Part shown: positions 36,481 through 46,099 of the stretch, in pieces
Layout of the letters: each line of letters starts with the position of its first letter
How positions within the stretch are numbered: position 1 is the first letter of the stretch
Assembly (NCBI GenBank): GCA_963664465.2
Contig: CAXXSU010000006.1
Span: forward strand, 256,025 to 320,024
Direction of reading: 5' to 3'
Length of the DNA: 64,000 nt
DNA from: CAVOAK01 sp963664465
Lineage (GTDB): Bacteria; Pseudomonadota; Alphaproteobacteria; UBA8366; CAVOAK01
Notes under the pieces: generated by a model
Seen by the model: the letters and a program-made list of their open reading frames with translations, nothing else
Told to the model about the DNA's origin: nothing
The model's database searches: none
Position numbers and translations under genes: made by a program

Positions 36481-36824
36481 GGCTTTCGAGTCCGTTGAAT
36501 TGCCGAATAGGTAGCCTCCCCAGACGTCCCGTTATTCTTGGCGCGCACACTATCGCTAGTGAACGATTAGTGTCTATGGCAGCACCGCGTGCCGGCTGCG
36601 GCAGACCGTCGCAGGAGCTCATCAAGGGATGCATCCTGAGCGGCCGCGCGCGCGTCTCCGAAGATCTTTTCTGGTGCACGAATTCGCGCGTTATGAGGAG
36701 CTTGAGAAAAGAACGTCAAGGCATATCGTTGGTTCCGGCCCGCCGTCGTGGGGCGGACCGGAGCGCAACAAGACTAGTCAACGCCAACTTGGTGTCGAAA
36801 TTGGGCGTTGGTAGGCGTGGCCGA
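36481..36824. other. Gene-free stretch upstream of the Rieske gene
   Basis: This 344-base interval separates two minus-strand genes. An imperfect hairpin (TCCGG, CCGCC ... GGCGG, CCGGA, about 36735-36765) lies some 60 bases past the peroxiredoxin stop and could be its terminator, though no T-run follows. No gene is evident. Confidence 0.4.
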
Positions 36825-37484
36825 TTACTTCGGTTGTGGCACGATCCGCAGATACGGCTTCGGCGCCTTCCAACCGTCCGGGTATTTCTCCTTGGCCTGC
36901 TCGTCGGACACGGCGGGTACGATGATGACATCCTCGCCCTGCTTCCAGTTGACGGGCGTCGCGACCTGGTGTTTGGCCGTCAGTTGGCACGAATCCAGGA
37001 GGCGCAAGACCTCATCGAAGTTTCTGCCCGTGCTCATCGGGTAGGTCAGCATCGCCTTGACCTTCTTGTCCGGACCGATGACGAACACCGAGCGCACCGT
37101 CGCATTGTCGGCAGCCGTTCGGCCCTCGGACGAGTCTCCGGCACCGGCCGGAAGCATGTCATAGAGTGTTGCCACCTTAAGCTCCGGGTCACCGACCAAC
37201 GGAAAATTAACGGCATGCCCTTGGGTTTCCTCGATGTCCTTGGACCACTCCGCGTGATTTGTGACCGGGTCCACGCTCAGGCCCAAGATCTTGCAGTCGC
37301 GTTTTTCGAAGTCCGGCTTCAGCCCTGCCATATAGCCGAGCTCGGTCGTGCAGACCGGTGTGAAGTCTTTCGGATGCGAAAACAGAATCGCCCAGCCGTC
37401 ACCAACCCATTCATGGAAGTTGATGGATCCTTGCGTCGTCTCGGTGGTGAAGTCGGGGGCTTCGTCGTTAATTCTAAGTGCCAT
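36825..37484 (-). CDS. 1-Cys peroxiredoxin (Prx6 type)
   Basis: The 219-residue protein has the peroxidatic Cys in FSHPKDFTPVCTTELGYM (about residue 46) and the longer C-terminal arm (KYPDGWKAPKPYLRIVPQ) that marks Prx6-type enzymes. Other cysteines (RDCKILG, DSCQLTA) are not in the 2-Cys resolving position. It reduces hydrogen peroxide and organic peroxides in the cytoplasm. GGAGGGAAAC just upstream of the ATG is a good ribosome binding site. It is divergent from infA. Confidence 0.93.
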   Translation of the reverse strand: MALRINDEAPDFTTETTQGSINFHEWVGDGWAILFSHPKDFTPVCTTELGYMAGLKPDFEKRDCKILGLSVDPVTNHAEWSKDIEETQGHAVNFPLVGDPELKVATLYDMLPAGAGDSSEGRTAADNATVRSVFVIGPDKKVKAMLTYPMSTGRNFDEVLRLLDSCQLTAKHQVATPVNWKQGEDVIIVPAVSDEQAKEKYPDGWKAPKPYLRIVPQPK

Positions 37485-37907
37485 GTTTCCCTCCAGATAT
37501 TATTGTTTTGGAATTGCCCAACGCCGAATCAGGCTTGTCGCTGCCGGCAAGCTCAGTCGAGCGCTGGACAGAGTTTAGTAAGTGGAGCCGAGACGGTAAA
37601 GAAATTCCATGCGTAACGGACCGTGAACCGATTCCTGCTGGCTACTGCTCCAGCTTTCACGCCCGCTGCGAGCCGCATCGCCAAGCATCGAATTTCGCCG
37701 TCATGACACGAGATTCATGTGCCAGGAACCAGTCAGGCATCGGCTCAACCTTGTTATTTTCTTGGAATTGGCCTATTTGATGGCTGCCGGATCATCCCGG
37801 CCGAGGGTTGGCTGCAGCGCTGCCAGAATGTTAGCGAAGTAGCATGTCAGGGTTTACGGGGCTCGGTTGTCGCACGCGGGCCAATCCAAAATTTGGAAGG
37901 AGTGTTG
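37485..37907. promoter_or_regulatory. Divergent promoter region of peroxiredoxin and infA
   Basis: The 423 bases between the two divergent start codons contain no supported gene. AT-richer stretches near 37495-37510 and 37750-37785 are the likeliest promoter positions, but I see no specific operator. AGGAG at about 37898-37902 is the infA ribosome binding site. Confidence 0.4.
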
Positions 37908-38126
37908 GTGCCCAAAGAGGAATTGCTGCAGTTCGACGGTACGGTCACAGAAGTCCTGCCGAACGCGATGTTCAAAGTGAAGCTTGATAACGAGCATGAA
38001 GTTTTGGCTCATACCGCGGGTAAGATGCGCAAATATCGTATCCGCGTTTTAGCTGGCGATCGCGTCAGCGTAGAGATGACGCCCTACGACCTGTCGAAAG
38101 GTCGGATCAACTTCCGATACAAATAG
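37908..38126 (+). CDS. infA: Translation initiation factor IF-1
   Basis: The 72-residue protein is exactly the family length and has the S1-like OB fold (LLQFDGTVTEVLPNAMFKVK, HTAGKMRKYRIRVLAGDRV, VEMTPYDLSKGRINFRYK). IF-1 assists 30S initiation complex assembly. The start is the GTG at 37908, placed eight bases after a GGAAGGAG ribosome binding site; the frame continues upstream but without similarity. It is probably essential, and lies between the two inverted IS1380 copies. Confidence 0.95.
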   Translation: MPKEELLQFDGTVTEVLPNAMFKVKLDNEHEVLAHTAGKMRKYRIRVLAGDRVSVEMTPYDLSKGRINFRYK

Positions 38127-38906
38127 CCGGCCTCCGGGCCTTGGGACGGACCGCTCGGCGACCTCCTATGGTGGTGCCCGCACGCGTCACTTGCGACGCG
38201 ATGCGTGTCTCTCAAGCACCGTTGCGCTGATTTCCAGAACCAGTTTGTTGAGAATCGCAGCGGCGAACGTGCTTACTTCCTGACGCACGACGAGGACGAA
38301 TGAGCGTGGACCACCGGTAACGTCGCGGCGATAATGTTCGTCTAGCGGGATACCGCCCGGCCCGCTGTAAGTGCGGCCGGGGTTGATGATGGCCAGCCCG
38401 TTTATCGTGATACCCGAAAACACGGCTCGATCGCGCGCCGCTGCCACCGGTCCGCCGCGGTTGTCGGGACCGTCGCCCGAAATGTCGATAATGCGACGTG
38501 TGCCTGAATATTCATTGGTGCCGATAAGCTCCGCTGAAAAATCCACCGCATCGCCAATCGCATTGGCGCCGCCGCAGTCGATCGGTGGTGCGGTTACCAG
38601 GTCTGCCGCAAACGCGCGAGCCGACGCCGCATCGTGGATGCGTGCCCAGGGCACTTTTATGCGTTGGCAGCCAACTCCTGACCATTCGACGTAGGTCAGG
38701 GCGATCGACTGATAATAGCCGCTGCCCAAAGCCTGCAGAATGCGCGGATGCGTGATTGCCTGGGCGTAGCCGTGGCGTTGTAGCCGCCGTTCCTCGGTGT
38801 CGATGCTGCCCGATGCATCGGCGGCCAGCACCAATTCAAGATCTACCGGAGCCTCGGCTGCAAATGTTTGCTGTGGATTGGAGAGGAGGGAGATCAAGGA
38901 TGCTAG

Positions 38907-40504
38907 CCCGGATTATTCACGGCACGGCGTGAAAGAGGTGGTGAGCGTGGATTAAACTGTTGAGATTCCGTATGATTCTGGTGTCTGGCCAAGACCATAC
39001 GGCAACAGGGAAACCCGGCTCACCATGGATGAGATTACCGCCTATCTCCCCGGACTGTCACCCGTCGAGAACAAGGAACTGTGCGTCCGGTTCGCCGGCG
39101 GCCGGCTGTCGTCGGACGGCGGCGTGCTGGTGCTGCGCGAGATCGAGAAGCGTCTCGGCCTTGCCGCGCGCCTAGCCGGTTGCCTGTCCGATGCGCGCGA
39201 TCCAGCGAGCACCACCCACTCATACGCCGACATGATCGGGGCGCGCATGTTCGCCATCGCCTGCGGATACGAGGATTGCGACGACCTCGACGTGCTGCGC
39301 TTCGATCCGGCGTTCAAGCTGGCCTGTGGTCGCCTGCCCGAGAGCGGTCGCGATCTGATGTCGCAGCCGACCTTGTCCAGGCTCGAGAACGCCCCATCAT
39401 GGCGCGAACTGGCGCGCATGGGGCTGACGATGATCGATCTGTTTTGCGACAGCTTCGAGCGCGTGCCCCAACGCATCGTGCTCGACATTGACGATACCCC
39501 TGATGCCGTCCACGGCGGCCAGCAACTGGCACTGTTCAACGCCCATTACGACGAGTACTGCTTTCAGCCCATCCACATCTTCGACGCGGCGACCGCCAAG
39601 CCGGTGCTGTCGCTGCTGCGTCCGGGCAAGCGGCCATCTGGTGACGAGGCGGCGCGGGTCTTGCGCCACGTCATCGGCCGCATCCGGCGCCATTGGCCCC
39701 GGGTCGAGATCGCGGTGCGTGGCGACGGCCATTACGGCACGCCCGAGGTCATGGACCTGCTGGAGGATCAGGGCCACGGCTACATTCTCGGGCTTCCCGG
39801 CAACGCCCGGCTGAGCGAGATCGGCCAGCCGTGGTGCGAGGACGCGGCGCTGCGCCGGGTGCAATCAGGCAAGGACAAGGTGCGCCGTTTCTTCCAGACC
39901 GGCTACCAGGCCAAAAGCTGGTCACGCGAGCGCAAGGTCGTTGCCCGCGTCGAGGCCACCGCAAGGGGGACGGATGTCCGCTTCGTCGTCACCAACCTGC
40001 CGGGCCGCGCCAAATTGCTCTACGAGAGGGTCTATTGCGCCCGTGGCCGGATGGAAAACATGATCAAGGAGCACAAGCTCTACACCAAATCCGACCGCAC
40101 CTCGTGTCACCGATGGGAAGCCAACCAGTTCCGGCTGTTCCTGCACACCGCCGCCTATTGGCTGCTGCATCAGTTGCGCCGGACCGCGCCCCGCCGCTCG
40201 CCGTGGCGCACCGCGACGTTCGAGACGCTACGACGGGCATTCCTCAAGATCGCCGTGCGCATCGAGGAGCTCAACACTCGCATCAAGATCGCCCTGCCCT
40301 CGGCCTACCCATATCGCAACGCCCTGATCGCGATGGCCGCCTCCATCGCCGCACAAGGCCCCTGATCCTAGCGGCGCGTGCCGCCGGATGAACCTCGAAC
40401 GTCAATCTCCAACCCGTAACGAAAACCCGCCCCGAAAGCCGCCGTCAACCCGGCCGATACCGCTCGCCTCGCTCAAATCGGCCGCCAAGCGTGAATAATG
40501 CGGG
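38907..40504 (+). mobile_element. IS1380-family element, copy 2 (inverted relative to copy 1)
   Basis: The element is 1598 bp, the same length as copy 1, with CTAG duplications at 38903-38906 and 40505-40508. Both flanks belong to the same interrupted DUF1194 gene, showing a simple insertion here. With copy 1 it forms a long inverted repeat around an 8.5-kb segment. Confidence 0.95.
39025..40365 (+). CDS. IS1380-family DDE transposase, copy 2
   Basis: The 446-residue protein is identical to that of copy 1, with catalytic context LDIDDTPDAVHG, VRGDGHYG and RGRMENMIKEHK. It is complete and probably functional. Its orientation is opposite to copy 1. Confidence 0.95.
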   Translation: MDEITAYLPGLSPVENKELCVRFAGGRLSSDGGVLVLREIEKRLGLAARLAGCLSDARDPASTTHSYADMIGARMFAIACGYEDCDDLDVLRFDPAFKLACGRLPESGRDLMSQPTLSRLENAPSWRELARMGLTMIDLFCDSFERVPQRIVLDIDDTPDAVHGGQQLALFNAHYDEYCFQPIHIFDAATAKPVLSLLRPGKRPSGDEAARVLRHVIGRIRRHWPRVEIAVRGDGHYGTPEVMDLLEDQGHGYILGLPGNARLSEIGQPWCEDAALRRVQSGKDKVRRFFQTGYQAKSWSRERKVVARVEATARGTDVRFVVTNLPGRAKLLYERVYCARGRMENMIKEHKLYTKSDRTSCHRWEANQFRLFLHTAAYWLLHQLRRTAPRRSPWRTATFETLRRAFLKIAVRIEELNTRIKIALPSAYPYRNALIAMAASIAAQGP

Positions 40505-40547
40505 CTAGTAGCGCCGCGTGCGGCCAGCTGAGGTTTGCGCTTCTCAT

Positions 40548-41007
40548 GTGACGAGCCTTCTTTGGGTTCCAACTCGGGTTGCCTGCCGATGAAATAGATG
40601 GGAAAGGCGTGCCGCGGTCTCGGTCTCGGTCGCGGCGGACAAGGATGACATAACGCGCCAATGTTGGGCTAAGTAGATGGGCTATTCTCTCCTCAAGGGA
40701 CGCAAAGTTGGTGCCTCCCAGCAGGTGATCGGAATAAATGGCTCGACTCATGACCCAGATCGACGCTCCCAACATACTTTAGTACTGCACCGACGCGCAG
40801 CGCTACGACACGATAGGCGCATTGGGAAAGGCCGACATTCGCACGCCGAGTGTTGATCGGCCGGCCGACGGCGGTGTGGCGTTCAAGCGAGCCTATGCAC
40901 AAAGCGCGCTCGTCCCGCGCCGAGGCGGCACGAATCCTCTATGTCGGCTTCGGACTCATGATAATGTCACCAATCACTTGCCGGTGGGGTTTGGGGAGGA
41001 GCACGAG
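40548..41007. other. Gene-free region before the deacylase operon
   Basis: These 460 bases separate the DUF1194 start and the deacylase gene on opposite strands. A small direct repeat (CTCGGTCTCGGTCGCGG) is present near 40620. No family similarity is seen in any frame; the open frame leading into the deacylase from 40822 lacks similarity. Promoters for both sides are expected here. Confidence 0.4.
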
Positions 41008-42042
41008 ATGGCGAAGAAGGCGAACGCCAAGAAGTCGTCGATCAGGATCAACGTCGATTTTGATCGTCCGGGCCGGCAGGTCGGCTACCTGCGGGTCATG
41101 CATTCGGGCAACAAGACCTCGGGTGGCGCCATCCCCTATCCGATCGCGGTGATCGGCAAGGGCAAGGGCCCGACCGCCTTCATCACCGGCGGCAACCACG
41201 GCAACGAGTATGAGGGTCAAGTGATCGCCGGCCGGCTGATCCGCGAGCTCGACCCGGACCGGGTCGAGGGCCGGATCATCGTCATGCCGGCCCTGAACTA
41301 TCTTGCCGTGCAGGAAGACCAGCGGGTTTCCGACGTCGACGGTGAGAACATGAACCGGATCTATCCGGGCGACCCCGAGGGCGGACCAACGCTTGCCGTC
41401 GCCCATTTCGTGGAATCGGAAATCCTGCCGCTTTGCGATGTCGCCATGGACCTCCACTCCGGTGGTGTGACCTCGCGCTACCTGCCGTGTGGCTACGTGC
41501 GCAAAGGCGGCAACAAGGACCTCCGAGCCCGCAAGCTAGCGTCCACCGAGGCTTTTGCTGCGCCGCTCACGGTCGTCGTTTTTTCAACCGCTTCGACCGG
41601 ATCTCTATCGGCGGCCTGCGACCGCAATAACGTTGCCATGGTCGCCACTGAGCTCGGTGGTGCCAACTCCGTGACGAAGGAGGCGGTCCGGATCGGCACG
41701 GATGGCGTTTACCGGGTGTTGCGTCATAACGGAATCCTGCCATCCGATAAAGCCGACGAAAAACGACCGCAAACGCGGTTTGTGACCTATCCGGATTCGT
41801 CGAGTATGACGATGGCGACGGCAGAAGGGTTGTTCGAACCCTATTGCCGGCTTGGCGACATGGTGTCTGCCGGACAACCGGCCGGCTGTATCCATTCGCT
41901 CGAGGCGCCGGAGCTGGATCCCGTCGAGGTCAATTTCAACCGTGATGGCATGATCGTCGTTGCGCGGATCAAGGCGCCGGTCAAGCGCGGTGACAACGTC
42001 TTCAACGTGGCCGTCGACATCGATCGCAAGGAACTCATTTGA
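41008..42042 (+). CDS. Succinylglutamate desuccinylase/aspartoacylase family deacylase
   Basis: From ATG 41008, after a GGGGAGGAG ribosome binding site, the protein is 344 residues. Zinc ligands are seen as GGNHGNEYEGQ (His and Glu, about residue 63) and MDLHSGGV (His), as in carboxypeptidase-like deacylases. A C-terminal beta domain (GRLGDMV-like YCRLGDMVSAGQPAG) follows. The closest annotated group I recall is DoeB-like N-acetyl-diaminobutyrate deacetylase, but no other ectoine genes are present, so the acyl-amino acid substrate is open. It begins a likely operon with gamma-glutamyltransferase and an MFS transporter. Confidence 0.85.
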   Translation: MAKKANAKKSSIRINVDFDRPGRQVGYLRVMHSGNKTSGGAIPYPIAVIGKGKGPTAFITGGNHGNEYEGQVIAGRLIRELDPDRVEGRIIVMPALNYLAVQEDQRVSDVDGENMNRIYPGDPEGGPTLAVAHFVESEILPLCDVAMDLHSGGVTSRYLPCGYVRKGGNKDLRARKLASTEAFAAPLTVVVFSTASTGSLSAACDRNNVAMVATELGGANSVTKEAVRIGTDGVYRVLRHNGILPSDKADEKRPQTRFVTYPDSSSMTMATAEGLFEPYCRLGDMVSAGQPAGCIHSLEAPELDPVEVNFNRDGMIVVARIKAPVKRGDNVFNVAVDIDRKELI

Positions 42043-42087
42043 TCTGTTGATCGTGCCAAAGTTTCCGCCACAGGGAGGCCCATTAGC

Positions 42088-43842
42088 GTGAGTAGCGACC
42101 AGCCATCTTCGAATGATCGTCCGGGTGTCGGCATACCCACATTCCGCCCCACGCTCATGGGGACGCGGCATATGGCGGTTGCGGGACATTATCTCGCGGC
42201 CGAGGCTGCCTTCACGATTCTTGAGGCCGGCGGCAATGCGGTTGATGCAGGTGTCGCTGCCGGGATTGCGCTCGGCGTTCTGCAAAGCGATCTCGTAAAT
42301 GTTGCCGGTGTTGCACCGATCATCCTCTATCTGGCGGAACGTCGCGAGGTCCTGACGATCAGCGGTCTTGGCACCTGGCCTGCCGCCGCGTCTGTCGAGT
42401 TGTTCGAGCGTGAATACGACGGCCACATTCCGATCGGCCTGCTGCGCACGGTGGTTCCGGCAGCGCCGGACGCGTGGATCCTGGCGCTTGAAGAATTTGG
42501 CACCATGAGCTTTGGCGACGTAGCCGCGGCCGCCATCCGGTTTGCCTCCGAAGGATTCCCCATGCATCCGCTGATGGCTGGATTGATCGCCGGAAATGAA
42601 GAGGCATATCGGCGCTGGCCCTCCAGTGCGGAGATCTATTTGCCGAACGGCCGACCGCCAAAAATCGGTGATCGCTTCGTACAAACCGATCTCGCGGGAA
42701 CCCTTCAATACATGGTCGACCAGGAGGCTGCCGCCGGAGACCGCGAGGCCGGGCTAAAGGCCGCACGCGATGCCTTTTATCGCGGCGATATCGCTGCTAC
42801 CATCGTCGACTTTCATGCCAAAAATGGCGGCATGTTGACGGCGGCGGACATGGCTGGCTATCGCTCGGCGATCGAGCCACCGGCCCACGTGTCGTATGCG
42901 GATGTCGACGTCTACACCTGCGGTCCGTGGTGCCAGGGACCCGTTTTGGTGCAGTCGCTGGCGCTGCTCGAGGGCATGGACCTCGCGGCAATGGGTCACA
43001 ATTCGCTGGACTATATCCACACGCTTACTGAGGCGATCAAGCTCGCTTGCGCCGACCGCGAGCGATACTACGGCGATCCGCGCTTCGAGGATGTGCCGAT
43101 GGCTGAGCTGCTCTCGCCGGCATACAACAAAACGCGGCGTGAGCTTATCCGAAACGACATTGCCTGGCCGGGAATGCCGCCGGCCGGCAAAGCCGGCGGT
43201 TCGTCGCGCTCCGAGGAGCATGCCCACCCTGCGGCCGAAGGCGCGCAGGCGCTTGATCTCGATACCTCCTACGTTTGCGTGGCCGACCGACATGGCAACG
43301 TGTTTTCTGCAACGCCGAGCGACATATCATCTGATACGCCGGTCATACCGGGAACTGGCTTGTGTCCATCTTCACGTGGATCACAGTCCTGGGGTGTGGC
43401 TGATCATCCTTCCGCAGTAGCGCCGGGCAAACGACCCCGGCTTACGCCTAATCCCGCGTTCGCAATGGCCGAGGGCAAATTCCTCATGCCATTCGGTACA
43501 CCGGGAGGGGATGCACAGTCGCAGGCGATGTTGCAGGTATTTCTCAATTGCAACGTCTTCGGCATGGATCCGCAGGAGGCGGTCGAGGCGCCGCGCTTCA
43601 TCAGTTCGAGTTTTCCGGGTTCATTTGAGCCGCATGATTACTATCCTGGACGCCTTAATCTCGAAGCTCGAATTCCCGGCAAAACGGCTGACGGGCTAGC
43701 CGCAAAGGGCCACGAGATCGAGTGGTGGCCCGAGTGGATGTTGCGCACCGGCTCGGTTTGCACAATCAAGGCTGATCTGGAAACCGGCATCATGGCGGCT
43801 GGAGCAGACCCCAGGCGCCCCTGCTACGCCGTTGGTTGGTAA
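42088..43842 (+). CDS. Gamma-glutamyltransferase family protein
   Basis: The 584-residue Ntn-hydrolase has the nucleophilic Thr at about residue 393 in LDLDTSYVCVADRHGNVFSA, where the precursor would self-cleave, and the downstream LTPNPAFAMAEGKFLMPFGTPGGD signature, shown here in part. No signal peptide is evident, so it may be cytoplasmic, unlike classical GGT. It would hydrolyse or transfer gamma-glutamyl groups or a related amide. The start is a GTG at 42088 after AGGGAGG; the deacylase ends 45 bases upstream. The next gene starts about 40 bases after its stop. Confidence 0.87.
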   Translation: MSSDQPSSNDRPGVGIPTFRPTLMGTRHMAVAGHYLAAEAAFTILEAGGNAVDAGVAAGIALGVLQSDLVNVAGVAPIILYLAERREVLTISGLGTWPAAASVELFEREYDGHIPIGLLRTVVPAAPDAWILALEEFGTMSFGDVAAAAIRFASEGFPMHPLMAGLIAGNEEAYRRWPSSAEIYLPNGRPPKIGDRFVQTDLAGTLQYMVDQEAAAGDREAGLKAARDAFYRGDIAATIVDFHAKNGGMLTAADMAGYRSAIEPPAHVSYADVDVYTCGPWCQGPVLVQSLALLEGMDLAAMGHNSLDYIHTLTEAIKLACADRERYYGDPRFEDVPMAELLSPAYNKTRRELIRNDIAWPGMPPAGKAGGSSRSEEHAHPAAEGAQALDLDTSYVCVADRHGNVFSATPSDISSDTPVIPGTGLCPSSRGSQSWGVADHPSAVAPGKRPRLTPNPAFAMAEGKFLMPFGTPGGDAQSQAMLQVFLNCNVFGMDPQEAVEAPRFISSSFPGSFEPHDYYPGRLNLEARIPGKTADGLAAKGHEIEWWPEWMLRTGSVCTIKADLETGIMAAGADPRRPCYAVGW

Positions 43843-43883
43843 CCTCGCGCGCCGGCGCGGATCATTCCCGGAATGTTGCAGTC

Positions 43884-45149
43884 ATGGATGAGGCGCCGGC
43901 CGAGTCGCCTCGACGACCGGGGCATGAAGCGAGAGTTGTTGGACTTGTAAGCGCGGGATTCTTTCTGAGCGGCGCCTACCTAATTGTTCTGCCACCCGTG
44001 TTTCCATTGCTGGCTGCTGAGTTTGCGCTCAGCAATACGGCGCTTGGCGTATTGATGAGCACGTATGCCGTCGCCTCCGGTCTGACCCAGATTCCCATTG
44101 GCATCCTTGTTGATCGCATTGGCGCGCGTTGGGTTCTGATCGTCGGCGTCGCCGTTTCGGCGGCTGTGGTCACGGCCTTTGGGTTTGCTACCAGTTATGT
44201 CGAGCTTCTGTTGCTCGTCGCCGTGCTCGGCATCGCCATGTGTGTATTTCAGCCGGCGGATTACGCAATTCTTTCGGCGGCGATCGAGCGACGCAGGCTT
44301 GGACGCGTATTTAGTCTACACACGTTCGGCGGCAACCTTGGCATCATGGCGGCCCCGCTCAGTATCGGATTGACGGCGCAATGGTGGGGCTGGCGTGCCG
44401 CTATGTTCGGTGCCGGCGCTTTCGGATTTTGCGTATTGATTGCTTTTCTGGCCGGCCATCGCCTGCTTCATTCGGACGTCGTGACGCATAAAACTGCTGC
44501 ATCCAAGACCGGAACTGACGGCGCCAAGAAGGACAAAGTGGGGCAGAGTAACTTGCTGTCAGCGCCATTCCTCATGTTCCTGTTGTTTTTCATCGTCATG
44601 TCGATGGGCGGAGCGGGCATACGCACTTTTACTGTGACGGCGATGGTGGAGTTTCACGACGTGTCGCTGGCCTCGGCCAACGCCGCGCTTACCGCGTTCT
44701 ATCTGGCGAGCGCCATCGGCATTCTGATCGGCGGCATTGTCGCGGACCGGACCGAGCGCCACGATTTGGCTGTGTTCGCCGCTGTAATTCCAGGTGCTTT
44801 CGCGTTTGCCGCTATCGGTGGATTTGTAATGCCGGTGGTGATGATGACCAGCGTGCTCTTCGCCGCGGGCCTCGGCCACGGCGTGTTGCGGCCGTCGCGG
44901 GATAAAATGGTGCAGATGGCAACGCCGCGGGGTTCGATCGGCCGTACATTCGGGTTTATTACCACCGGCGCCTACTGCGGCAACGCGCTGACGCCGGCGC
45001 TGTTCGGCTGGATAATCGACTTGGGCGAGCCGCGGGCCGTGTTTTTGCTGATTTCACTGCTCATCTTTCTGCAGGGCGGTGTCATTCTGGCTACCCGACA
45101 GGTCATGGTCCGCCGTCAACGAACATCTGACAGCCAAGCAGCGCGCTGA
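43884..45149 (+). CDS. Major facilitator superfamily transporter
   Basis: From ATG 43884 the protein is 421 residues with 12 predicted membrane helices and the MFS motif A-like loop GILVDRIGARWVLIVG after helix 2. A cytoplasmic linker near residues 190-220 is Lys-rich. A TTG 48 bases upstream would overlap the transferase gene. The gene order deacylase, transferase, transporter suggests it imports the acylated or glutamylated amino acid handled by the two enzymes, by inference from context only. Confidence 0.85.
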   Translation: MDEAPAESPRRPGHEARVVGLVSAGFFLSGAYLIVLPPVFPLLAAEFALSNTALGVLMSTYAVASGLTQIPIGILVDRIGARWVLIVGVAVSAAVVTAFGFATSYVELLLLVAVLGIAMCVFQPADYAILSAAIERRRLGRVFSLHTFGGNLGIMAAPLSIGLTAQWWGWRAAMFGAGAFGFCVLIAFLAGHRLLHSDVVTHKTAASKTGTDGAKKDKVGQSNLLSAPFLMFLLFFIVMSMGGAGIRTFTVTAMVEFHDVSLASANAALTAFYLASAIGILIGGIVADRTERHDLAVFAAVIPGAFAFAAIGGFVMPVVMMTSVLFAAGLGHGVLRPSRDKMVQMATPRGSIGRTFGFITTGAYCGNALTPALFGWIIDLGEPRAVFLLISLLIFLQGGVILATRQVMVRRQRTSDSQAAR

Positions 45150-45197
45150 TACAGTGGTTACGAACGGGCAAAGCACGGACAAAGCGGAGGGAGAACC

Positions 45198-45989
45198 ATG
45201 ATCGTCGAACAGATCTGGACCGCAAACGCATATCGAAATTTCAACTATTTGATAGCCTGTCCGGAAACCGGAGAGGCGATGGCCGTCGATCCTCTTGATC
45301 ATCAGAAATGCCTAGCAAAGGCGAACGAGAGAGGGTGGCAAATCACGCAAATTCTCAACACCCACGAGCATGGCGATCATACCGGCGGCAACCGGCCGAT
45401 GATCGAGGCGACCGGCGCGATGCTAATCGCGCATGCGAATGCAAAAGATAAGATTCCGGGCATCGATCGAGGTCTCGACGCAGGCGATGTAATCAGCATC
45501 GGCAAGACTGTTGAACTCGAAGCGTTGGATACGCCGGGTCACACCATGAGCCACGTCTGTCTCTTGTCCCGCACCGATCACCCGGCACTGTTTTGTGGCG
45601 ATACGCTATTCAACGCCGGAGCGGGCAATTGCCACAACGGCGGTCATCCAAACGAGCTCTACACGACGTTCGCCACGCAGCTCGCCAGTCTTCCTGACGA
45701 GACGATGATCTATCCGGGGCATGACTACATCGGTAACAACCTCCAATTTACGCTCGATCGCGAGCCGGACAACGCCCGCGCGGCGGCGTTGTTGAGCGAG
45801 ATCGAGCATCAGGATCCGGACCAGGCACTGGTCTCAACACTGGCGCTCGAGAAGGAGGTCAATACGTTCTTCCGTTTGCACAGCCCGACCGTTATCAAGC
45901 GGCTGCAGGAGGCATTTTCTGATCTACCAGATGATCCTGATCCGAAAACGGTGTTTCTCAAGCTGCGCGAATTACGGAACAATTGGTAG
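45198..45989 (+). CDS. gloB: Hydroxyacylglutathione hydrolase (glyoxalase II)
   Basis: The 263-residue metallo-beta-lactamase-fold protein has the binuclear metal motif ILNTHEHGDHTGGN (about residue 55), further ligands in PGHTMSHVC and FCGDTLFNAGAGNC, and the C-terminal HAGH domain (VNTFFRLHSPTVIKRLQ). It hydrolyses S-D-lactoylglutathione to D-lactate and glutathione in methylglyoxal detoxification. GGAGGGAGAACC precedes the ATG. It is 48 bases after the transporter gene and may be co-transcribed. Confidence 0.92.
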   Translation: MIVEQIWTANAYRNFNYLIACPETGEAMAVDPLDHQKCLAKANERGWQITQILNTHEHGDHTGGNRPMIEATGAMLIAHANAKDKIPGIDRGLDAGDVISIGKTVELEALDTPGHTMSHVCLLSRTDHPALFCGDTLFNAGAGNCHNGGHPNELYTTFATQLASLPDETMIYPGHDYIGNNLQFTLDREPDNARAAALLSEIEHQDPDQALVSTLALEKEVNTFFRLHSPTVIKRLQEAFSDLPDDPDPKTVFLKLRELRNNW

Positions 45990-46099
45990 GTCGACGGCTG
46001 ACCGAGGGGCGTGGGAAGTAATATTTAGGGTTGATTAAGGCGTCGGACGCCCGATTATGTCTAGAACGGCGGTAAAGCCGGCGAAAGGAAGGGTGAGTT

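Larger units (their letters stand above)
38187..40547 (-). pseudogene. DUF1194 (von Willebrand A-like) exported protein split by IS1380
   Basis: The main part (38906 down to 38187) reads APVDLELVLAADASGSIDTE, DCGGANAIGDAVDFSAEL and IIDISGDGPDNRGG, the VWA-like metal-site pattern of DUF1194. The first 13 codons lie beyond the element: ATG at 40547 to 40509 (MRSANLSWPHAAL). Joining across one CTAG copy restores the frame through a signal peptide (AALLASLISLLSNPQQTFAA) and gives 252 residues. The element separates start and signal peptide from the body, so the gene should be dead unless reinitiated at the internal ATC/ATG-poor start. Confidence 0.9.

Noticed and set aside
36495..37616. A 373-codon plus-strand frame
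   Set aside because: It lies mostly opposite the peroxiredoxin gene, which has a ribosome binding site and a perfect family match.
41605..42708. A 367-codon minus-strand frame
   Set aside because: It is antisense to the deacylase and gamma-glutamyltransferase genes and shows no domain.
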